From an uncultured Lachnospiraceae bacterium (GTDB lineage: Bacteria; Bacillota; Clostridia; Lachnospirales; Lachnospiraceae): DNA of 10,695 bases. The translations under genes and the position numbers were made by a program. The stretch is from positions 1 through 10,695 of the forward strand of contig CATZPU010000021.1 of the NCBI GenBank assembly GCA_958422845.1. The letters run 5' to 3'. The notes under the pieces were generated by a model. It worked only from the letters and a program-made list of their open reading frames with translations, was not told the origin of the DNA and searched no databases. Shown in pieces: positions 6,190 through 10,695 of this stretch (the stretch's first letter is position 1; every line of letters starts with the position of its first letter).

Positions 6190-7263
6190 ATGGGAAACAA
6201 ACGAAAAACGGAGCGTACGGTAACAAAAGGCAGCACAATAACACCGGAAAATGCACTGTTACAGGAAAGTGCGCCGGCGCAGAGCAACAGACTGCTTACG
6301 GAAAGCAGACTGCCATCAGGAAAGGAAGGTATAATAACGCCGGAGAGCACAAAAGCATCGACTTCGGTATACCGTACATACAAGTCACGTATTTTTGAGA
6401 TGATCTTCAGCGACCGGAAAGAACTTCTAAGTCTCTATAATGCAGTGAATCAGACAGATTATAAAGATCCTGATCAGCTTGAGATCAACACACTGAAAAA
6501 TGCGATTTATATGGGGATGCGAAACGATGTTTCCTTTATCGTGGACATGAAGCTGAACCTGTACGAGCATCAGTCGACCTACAATCCGAATCTTCCTCTG
6601 CGCTTTCTTTTCTACATAGCAGATCTGTATTCGAATATCACAAAAGACGCAAACCTTTACAGCGCGCGGCTGATCAAGCTGCCGACTCCGAGATTTCTCG
6701 TCTTTTACAACGGTATGGAAGAACGACCGGATAAGGAAGTTCTGAAATTGTCCACTGCATTTCAAATAAAGGAGGAAGAGGTCTTTCTGGAGCTGACTGC
6801 GATCGTGCTGAACATCAATCAGGGGCATAACGAGTCACTCTTACAGGCGTGCAGAACGCTGAACGATTATGCGGTCTATACCGCGCGAGTCAGAAAGTAC
6901 GCCCGACAGACAGATTTGGAAAGCGCGGTAGAGCGTGCGATCGAGGAGTGTATAGACGAGGGAATCCTTGCAGATTTCCTGAGAAAAAACAGGGCGGAGG
7001 TGAAAAAGGTGAGTATTTACGAATACGATTATGAAAAGCATATGCGGCAGGAACGGGAGGAAAACTTTGAAGCGGGACTTGCACAGGGACATGCAGATGG
7101 ACTCGCAGAGGGACTTGCGAATGGTCAGCGTGAGGGTATATGTGCCTATATCCGTCTGGCACGCAGACAGGGGATCTCTGAAGATATTTTGCGAAAGGAG
7201 CTGCAAAAAGAGTTTTCTGTATCGGAGCAGATGATCGAGTCGTGTTTAAAACAGAGTAAGTAA
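6190..7263 (+). CDS. Rpn family recombination-promoting nuclease / PD-(D/E)XK transposase-like protein
   Basis: 357 residues; probably a DNA endonuclease of the PD-(D/E)XK Rpn group (PDDEXK_2 / 'putative transposase' annotations). E. coli members stimulate recombination, cut DNA and act in phage defence. Residues 1-60 are a polar low-complexity extension with repeated phrases (ITPEN/ITPES, LLQES/LLTES). The core starts at YKSRIFEMIFSD (64-75). Asp113 in NDVSF and Glu126-His-Gln128 in YEHQST are the likely catalytic D and E-x-Q. NPNLPLR (132-138), VFYNG (171-175) and NINQGHN (208-214) are further family blocks. The C-terminal third is charged and helical, with a Gly tetrad repeat at 296-316. 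The start is supported by GGAG (6179-6182) 7 nt before the ATG. The gene has its own promoter and terminator and sits between core loci, consistent with insertion. No transposon ends are seen. Confidence 0.85.
   Translation: MGNKRKTERTVTKGSTITPENALLQESAPAQSNRLLTESRLPSGKEGIITPESTKASTSVYRTYKSRIFEMIFSDRKELLSLYNAVNQTDYKDPDQLEINTLKNAIYMGMRNDVSFIVDMKLNLYEHQSTYNPNLPLRFLFYIADLYSNITKDANLYSARLIKLPTPRFLVFYNGMEERPDKEVLKLSTAFQIKEEEVFLELTAIVLNINQGHNESLLQACRTLNDYAVYTARVRKYARQTDLESAVERAIEECIDEGILADFLRKNRAEVKKVSIYEYDYEKHMRQEREENFEAGLAQGHADGLAEGLANGQREGICAYIRLARRQGISEDILRKELQKEFSVSEQMIESCLKQSK
7009..7263 (+). other. Possible internal gene: separately translated 84-residue C-terminal domain of the Rpn protein
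   Basis: GGAGGTGA at 6996-7003 matches the anti-Shine-Dalgarno sequence over eight bases, better than the gene's own GGAG at 6179. An in-frame GTG (7009-7011, residue 274) follows GGAGGTG by 6 nt. Initiation there would give an 84-residue acidic, helical protein carrying the Gly tetrad repeat and the C-terminal helices but no nuclease residues. In E. coli, Rpn proteins are reported to be restrained by small C-terminal proteins made from internal starts. Whether this start is used is inference; the SD-like run could simply reflect the codons for AEVKK. Confidence 0.35.
7075..7134 (+). repeat. Five 12-nt tandem units encoding Gly tetrads
   Basis: Five in-frame 12-base units, the first four starting GGA and the last GGT, encode GLAQ, GHAD, GLAE, GLAN and GQRE, followed by another Gly (residues 296-316). 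Units 1-4 differ at few positions (for example GGACTTGCACAG, GGACTCGCAGAG, GGACTTGCGAAT); the fifth is more diverged. Gly every fourth residue suggests a closely packed helix interface. Related Rpn proteins commonly carry a similar Gly-rich stretch here (from memory). Confidence 0.75.
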
Positions 7264-7276
7264 TATAAAGTACAGG

Positions 7277-7333
7277 AAAAGCCTTTGCTTCCAGATGATC
7301 GGGAACGGTGTCTGTGGGGGCAGGGCTTTTTTT
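7277..7333 (+). terminator. Intrinsic terminator after the Rpn-family gene
   Basis: AAAAGCC (7277-7283) pairs with GGCTTTT (7324-7330). TGC (7286-7288) and GCA (7320-7322) can extend the stem past a bulge. A run of seven T (7327-7333) ends it. The enclosed loop is long (about 40 nt) and may fold further. It lies 14 nt after the stop codon. Confidence 0.65.
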
Positions 7334-7556
7334 GCTTCACAATTTGCTCTTTATACTTGACAAATGATGAAAAAACTAATAATATGAGAATATATAAAAA
7401 CAATATAGTGTATTTTTTGAGAGATTTCATAGGACAGATATTTGTTACTGTTCACACAGGACTTTGCATTTCCTGTAAAATCCGTAAGAAAATGATTCAG
7501 GTATGAGCAGCTCCCATTTACGAAGTAAATTTTAGATGGATTTGCAAAAGAACCGC
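7334..7556 (+). other. AT-rich gap before recA, with an unassigned promoter-like site
   Basis: No convincing gene is seen. TTGACA (7357-7362) with TAATAT (7380-7385) at 17 bp spacing is a good sigma-A-type promoter and would start RNA near 7392. Downstream are hairpins ACAGGA/TCCTGT (7456-7461 with 7471-7476) and ATTTAC/GTAAAT (7516-7521 with 7525-7530, followed by TTT). A 40-codon frame from the ATG at 7384 has no ribosome binding site and begins inside the -10, so I do not call it. The promoter could make a small RNA of about 140 nt or a long recA leader. Confidence 0.4.
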
Positions 7557-7585
7557 TTGACAATTACGCCGAAGTATACTAGGAT
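7557..7585 (+). promoter_or_regulatory. recA promoter
   Basis: A perfect -35, TTGACA (7557-7562), is followed at 17 bp by TAGGAT (7580-7585). A better-looking TATACT at 7575-7580 lies only 12 bp from TTGACA, so it would need a different, weak -35. Either choice puts the transcription start at about 7587-7593, just before the LexA box. Confidence 0.6.
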
Positions 7586-7598
7586 AAAGAAAGAAATG

Positions 7599-7612
7599 CG
7601 AACATTAGTTCG
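7599..7612 (+). promoter_or_regulatory. LexA (SOS) operator of recA
   Basis: CGAACATTAGTTCG is symmetrical over both 5-base half-sites (CGAAC and GTTCG around ATTA). It fits the Gram-positive LexA/DinR consensus with GAAC-N4-GTTC at its core. It lies 14 bp downstream of the -10, between the probable transcription start and the AAAGGAG ribosome site, so bound LexA would block initiation or early elongation. Confidence 0.9.
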
Positions 7613-7628
7613 GTAAAGGAGAACAGAT

Positions 7629-8678
7629 ATGGGACAGGATGATAAGTTAAAAGCATTGGACGCTGCGCTTGCGCAGATCGAGAAGCAGTTTGGAAAAGGC
7701 TCCGTGATGAAGCTGGGAGATACGGGAGCAAATATGAATATAGAGACGGTTCCTACAGGCTCTTTAAGTCTCGATATTGCACTGGGGCTTGGCGGTGTGC
7801 CGAAGGGACGTATCGTGGAGATATACGGACCGGAGTCAAGCGGTAAGACGACGGTAGCGCTTCACATGGTGGCTGAGGTGCAGAAACGCGGCGGCATTGC
7901 CGGATTCATTGATGCAGAGCATGCGCTTGATCCCGTATATGCAAAGAATATCGGAGTGGATATTGATAATCTTTATATTTCACAGCCGGACAACGGAGAA
8001 CAGGCGCTTGAGATTACGGAGACGATGGTACGTTCCGGCGCTGTGGATATCATTATCGTAGACTCTGTAGCGGCGCTCGTGCCGAAGGCAGAGATCGACG
8101 GCGACATGGGAGATTCTCATGTAGGACTTCAGGCGCGTCTGATGTCGCAGGCTTTGCGTAAGCTGACGGGCGTGATCAGTAAGTCAAACTGCAGCGTTAT
8201 TTTTATCAATCAGCTTCGTGAGAAAGTAGGCGTTATGTTCGGTAATCCTGAGACGACGACAGGCGGTCGTGCGCTCAAGTTCTATTCGTCGATCCGTCTT
8301 GACGTCCGCCGTATCGAAGCGCTCAAGCAGGGCGGAGAGGTGATCGGAAACAGGACGCGCGTCAAGGTAGTGAAGAATAAGATCGCGCCGCCGTTTAAGG
8401 AAGCAGAGTTCGACATCATGTTCGGAAAGGGCATCTCCCGCGAGGGCGATATCCTTGATCTTGCGGCAAACAATAACATCGTAAACAAGAGCGGCGCATG
8501 GTACGCCTACAACGGAGAAAAGATCGGGCAGGGACGCGAGAATGCGAAGCAGTATTTAAAAGAGCACGCAGATGTCATGGCAGAGCTCGACAGAAAGGTG
8601 CGCGAGCAGTACGGCTTGATCGAAGCACAGGAGGACGTACAGCCGGATGCGGCGCAGGCGAAAGCACAAGAGGACTAG
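7629..8678 (+). CDS. recA: Recombinase RecA
   Basis: Cytosolic ATP-dependent strand-exchange protein. It forms filaments on single-stranded DNA, drives homologous recombination, and triggers LexA self-cleavage in the SOS response. 349 residues, normal length. The Walker A motif GPESSGKT is at residues 67-74, the catalytic Glu in [10 protein letters not shown] (93-102), Walker B IIIVDS at 141-146, and the L1 loop near 151-165. The RecA signature with the L2 loop is [13 protein letters not shown] then NPETTTGG (193-213), and [14 protein letters not shown] follows at 215-228. The C-terminal tail is acidic ([16 protein letters not shown]), as usual. AAAGGAG (7615-7621) lies 7 nt upstream of the ATG. 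It is SOS-controlled through the adjacent LexA box, and recX follows after 87 nt. Confidence 0.99.
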   Translation: MGQDDKLKALDAALAQIEKQFGKGSVMKLGDTGANMNIETVPTGSLSLDIALGLGGVPKGRIVEIYGPESSGKTTVALHMVAEVQKRGGIAGFIDAEHALDPVYAKNIGVDIDNLYISQPDNGEQALEITETMVRSGAVDIIIVDSVAALVPKAEIDGDMGDSHVGLQARLMSQALRKLTGVISKSNCSVIFINQLREKVGVMFGNPETTTGGRALKFYSSIRLDVRRIEALKQGGEVIGNRTRVKVVKNKIAPPFKEAEFDIMFGKGISREGDILDLAANNNIVNKSGAWYAYNGEKIGQGRENAKQYLKEHADVMAELDRKVREQYGLIEAQEDVQPDAAQAKAQED

Positions 8679-8695
8679 AACAGGATATAAGCCGT

Positions 8696-8743
8696 GGATA
8701 ACAGACAGAGACGCTATCCGACGTGGCAGCAGACAGTGTCTGC
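8696..8743 (+). promoter_or_regulatory. Hairpins between recA and recX
   Basis: GCAGAC (8729-8734) pairs exactly with GTCTGC (8738-8743) around a 3-nt loop. Upstream, GGATA (8696-8700) can pair with TATCC (8715-8719). No T-run follows; the sequence continues AAAATAAGGA into the recX ribosome site. It is therefore not a standard terminator. In several bacteria a structure in this gap lowers recX expression relative to recA, and this may do the same through RNA processing or ribosome access. Confidence 0.4.
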
Positions 8744-8765
8744 AAAATAAGGACGGAATGACATC

Positions 8766-9371
8766 ATGAGACAGATACAGGAGATCAGAGCTCTTACAGG
8801 CGGCAGATACCTTATCGTTTTGGAGGACGGCGCATGCTTTCCGCTATATGGAAAGGAAGTGGATGCGTTTGCAATTCGGGAAGGAGAGCTGCTTTGCGAT
8901 GCGGATTATGAGAAAATAATGCTGGAGCTTCTGCCGAAGCGGGCGAAACTTTGCGCGATGCATTTTTTACAGAAGATGGACCGCACAGAGCAGCAGCTTC
9001 GCAGAAAGCTTGGTACGCTTTTTTATCCGGAAGAGATCATAGAGAAGGCAGTTGCGTATGTAAAAGGGTATCGTTACATTGATGATGTGCGATATGCAGT
9101 CAGCTATATGGAGTACCGTAAGGATAGAAAAAGCGTGCGGCAGATGGAGCAGGAGCTTTTTGGAAAGGGTATCTCAAAAGAAACGTTTCAGGAGGCGCTT
9201 GCACAGATCGAGAAGCCGGATGAGGAAGGTCAGATACGGTATTGGCTTGAAAAAAAGCATTATGCCAAAGTGTGCGGTGATGTCAAAGAAAGAGAGAGGA
9301 TATTCCGGTTTCTTTTGCGAAAAGGCTACAGCGCATCTTCGGTGAGAAGTGCGATGCATATCGAAGAGTAA
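8766..9371 (+). CDS. recX: Regulatory protein RecX
   Basis: Small protein that binds RecA filaments and limits or modulates RecA activity. The 201 residues are mostly helical and basic, matching the RecX pattern of repeated three-helix modules. The first, AMHFLQKMDRTEQQLRRKL at 64-82, corresponds to the family's 'A-x-x-x-L-x-x-R-x-x-S-x-x-E-L-x-x-K-L'. The second is YIDDVRYAVSYMEYRK at 104-119 with KSVRQMEQELFGKGIS (122-137), and the third runs from about 155 to 201. Residues 1-55 form a beta-like N-terminal domain (YLIVLEDGACFPLYGKEVDAF) seen in Firmicute RecX. AAGGA (8749-8753) lies 12 nt upstream of the ATG, a weak, distant ribosome site that fits low expression. It is probably co-transcribed with SOS-controlled recA. 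Confidence 0.9.
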   Translation: MRQIQEIRALTGGRYLIVLEDGACFPLYGKEVDAFAIREGELLCDADYEKIMLELLPKRAKLCAMHFLQKMDRTEQQLRRKLGTLFYPEEIIEKAVAYVKGYRYIDDVRYAVSYMEYRKDRKSVRQMEQELFGKGISKETFQEALAQIEKPDEEGQIRYWLEKKHYAKVCGDVKERERIFRFLLRKGYSASSVRSAMHIEE

Positions 9372-9372
9372 T

Positions 9373-9406
9373 CGTCCGGCACAGATAAAGGTCTGTGCCG
9401 CGGACG
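9373..9406 (+). terminator. GC-rich hairpin after recX, without a T-run
   Basis: CGTCC plus GGCACAGA (9373-9385) pairs with TCTGTGCC plus GGACG (9392-9406), interrupted only by a 2-nt bulge, around a 6-nt loop. It starts 1 nt after the recX stop. The + strand continues with seven A, not T, and on the - strand the T-run would precede the hairpin, so it is not a classical terminator in either direction. It may still stop transcription weakly or protect the recA-recX mRNA 3' end. Confidence 0.4.
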
Positions 9407-9465
9407 AAAAAAAGCGGATGTATTTGTACGAATAGCTGAATGTTTCAAAACAAGAGCACAATTAC

Positions 9466-9494
9466 TTGACATATATGACAAAACAGTATAAAAT
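9466..9494 (+). promoter_or_regulatory. rny promoter
   Basis: TTGACA (9466-9471) is followed after 17 bp by TAAAAT (9489-9494), part of TATAAAAT. This is the best sigma-A-type promoter in the window. Transcription would start near 9501, about 40 nt before the GTG start, at a small hairpin TTGTC-TAAG-GACAA (9502-9515). An imperfect 14-bp palindrome at 9421-9434 lies upstream and could be an operator. Confidence 0.7.
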
Positions 9495-9528
9495 TGAGGT
9501 GTTGTCTAAGGACAATTAAAATTGAATA

Positions 9529-9541
9529 AGGAGGTGCTCCT
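9529..9541 (+). promoter_or_regulatory. Hairpin masking the rny ribosome binding site
   Basis: AGGAG (9529-9533) pairs perfectly with CTCCT (9537-9541) around loop GTG. The stem includes the Shine-Dalgarno AGGAGG and ends right at the GTG start codon (9542). The pairing is clear; regulatory use is inferred. Confidence 0.4.
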
Positions 9542-10695
9542 GTGCCTGAAACAGTAATGATAATTATTGCTGTTGCGATCACCCTGATCATTGCAGTGCC
9601 GGTATCTGCGCTAGTCGCTATCAATTACAGAAAAAATGTAATAGAAGCGAAGCTCGGAAATGCAGACGAGAAAGCGAGACAGATTATCGACGATGCACTC
9701 AAGGTTGCAGAGACAAAGAAGCGTGAAGCACTTCTGGAAGCGAAGGAAGAATCTTTGAAAACGAAGAATGAGTTGGACAAAGAGACGAGAGAACGCCGTA
9801 CAGAATTGCAGCGCTACGAGAAGCGGGTATTATCAAAGGAAGAAAGTGTTGATAAGAAAGCCGATGCTCTGGAACGCAGGGAGTCAGGGATTGCAGCGAA
9901 GGAAGATGAGCTGAAGAAGAAAAGTGCAGAAGTAGATAAGCTTTGCGAACAAAGACTTCATGAACTCGAAAGAATTTCAGGACTTACCTCTGAACAAGCA
10001 AAAGAATATCTTTTAAAAACTGTTGAAGATGAAGTAAAAATCGACACTGCCAAGCTTTACAAAGAGCTTGAGAGCAGGGCAAAAGAAGAAGCAAACAAAA
10101 AAGCAAAAGAATACGTGGTCACAGCGATTCAGAAATGTGCCGCAGATCACGTTGCAGAAACTACGATTTCTGTAGTACAGCTGCCAAATGACGAGATGAA
10201 GGGAAGGATCATCGGACGTGAAGGCCGTAATATCCGTACTCTTGAGACTCTGACCGGAGTAGATCTGATCATTGACGATACGCCGGAAGCAGTTATCTTG
10301 TCAGGCTTTGATCCGATCAGAAGAGAAGTGGCGAGAATCGCGCTTGAAAAGCTGATTGTGGATGGTCGTATCCATCCGGCCAGAATTGAAGAAATGGTGG
10401 AAAAAGCACAAAGAGAAGTAGAAACAATAATCCGTGAGGAAGGAGAAGCTGCTACACTGGAAGTCGGTGTACACGGCATTCATCCAGAACTGGTACGTCT
10501 GCTTGGAAGAATGAAATACAGAACGAGCTACGGACAGAATGCGCTGAAGCATTCGATCGAAGTAGCGCAGCTTTCAGGGCTTCTTGCCGGAGAGATCGGC
10601 GTAGACGTAAGAATGGCGAAACGCGCCGGATTATTGCATGATATTGGCAAGTCCATCGACCATGAGATCGAAGGCTCGCACATTCAGATCGGTGC
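9542..10695 (+). CDS. rny: Ribonuclease Y, N-terminal 384 residues (3' end outside window)
   Basis: Membrane-anchored endoribonuclease that starts mRNA decay and processing in Firmicutes, often with glycolytic enzymes and a DEAD-box helicase. The frame starts at GTG 9542, 7 nt behind AGGAGG (9529-9534), and is still open at the right edge. Residues 5-27 form one membrane helix, followed by a long charged coiled coil to about residue 200. A KH domain follows with its RNA-binding loop [12 protein letters not shown] (221-232). The HD domain begins with His337 in [10 protein letters not shown] and the metal-binding His366-Asp367 pair in GLLHDIGK. The family is usually about 520 residues, so roughly a quarter is missing. 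The N-terminal half is visibly richer in AAA/GAA codons than the neighbouring genes, which fits a coiled coil and needs no transfer. Confidence 0.96.
   Translation, partial: MPETVMIIIAVAITLIIAVPVSALVAINYRKNVIEAKLGNADEKARQIIDDALKVAETKKREALLEAKEESLKTKNELDKETRERRTELQRYEKRVLSKEESVDKKADALERRESGIAAKEDELKKKSAEVDKLCEQRLHELERISGLTSEQAKEYLLKTVEDEVKIDTAKLYKELESRAKEEANKKAKEYVVTAIQKCAADHVAETTISVVQLPNDEMKGRIIGREGRNIRTLETLTGVDLIIDDTPEAVILSGFDPIRREVARIALEKLIVDGRIHPARIEEMVEKAQREVETIIREEGEAATLEVGVHGIHPELVRLLGRMKYRTSYGQNALKHSIEVAQLSGLLAGEIGVDVRMAKRAGLLHDIGKSIDHEIEGSHIQIG

Noticed and set aside
5912..6223. Open frame of 103 codons upstream of the Rpn gene
   Set aside because: It begins inside the rseP terminator, runs across the promoter and structured leader, and has no ribosome binding site or protein features.
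6768..6786. Strong AAAGGAGG inside the Rpn gene as another internal start
   Set aside because: No ATG, GTG or TTG lies within usable distance in any frame; the next codons are GTC TTT CTG. The run encodes lysine and glutamates.
7285..7506. Open frame of 73 codons before recA, or its 40-codon part from ATG 7384
   Set aside because: The long form starts inside a terminator loop. The short form starts within a promoter -10 and neither has a Shine-Dalgarno sequence.
1..10695. CRISPR array, tRNA/rRNA genes, insertion-sequence ends or attachment sites
   Set aside because: I found no regularly spaced repeats, no tRNA-like cloverleaf or rRNA sequence, and no terminal inverted repeats or target-site duplications around the Rpn gene despite its 'transposase-like' family label.

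Overview
The window looks like chromosomal core sequence from an anaerobic Firmicute of class Clostridia, most likely a member of the Lachnospiraceae. The grounds are the moderate GC content, strong AGGAGG-type ribosome binding sites, Bacillus-type GAAC-N4-GTTC SOS box, RecA/RecX/RNase Y set, pyrH-frr-uppS-cdsA-dxr-rseP gene order, and a PD-(D/E)XK 'Rpn' protein whose wording (NDVSF, YEHQST, NPNLPLR) is the version I associate with that family. Taxonomy is inference; no rRNA or tRNA gene is present. Every gene I can support lies on the + strand.

Layout. (1) 1-698: C-terminal membrane part of a P-type cation ATPase cut by the window edge. (2) 768-5852: a tightly packed housekeeping operon: pyrH (UMP kinase), frr (ribosome recycling), uppS (undecaprenyl diphosphate synthase), cdsA (CDP-diacylglycerol synthase), dxr (MEP-pathway reductoisomerase) and rseP (site-2 protease). 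It joins nucleotide supply, translation, isoprenoid precursor and lipid-carrier synthesis, phospholipid synthesis and membrane proteolysis. A terminator-like structure sits in the only sizeable gap, between frr and uppS, and a strong intrinsic terminator follows rseP. (3) 5991-7333: a self-contained accessory unit with its own extended -10 promoter, a structured leader of about 160 nt, a 357-residue Rpn-family nuclease gene, and its own terminator. (4) 7334-9371: an AT-rich gap, then the DNA-damage-controlled pair recA-recX behind a perfect palindromic LexA box. (5) 9466-10695: rny (RNase Y) with its own promoter, cut by the right edge after the KH domain and start of the HD domain.

Most worth a second look is the Rpn unit. 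Inside the gene, a near-perfect Shine-Dalgarno sequence precedes an in-frame GTG that would give a separate 84-residue C-terminal protein. This resembles the intragenic antitoxins described for E. coli Rpn proteins. Its leader contains a chain of four mutually exclusive inverted repeats, the last of which buries the gene's own ribosome binding site. Together these suggest a nuclease whose synthesis is controlled at two points. This is a hypothesis read from sequence, not a demonstrated system. The rest of the window is mainly ordinary core genome.
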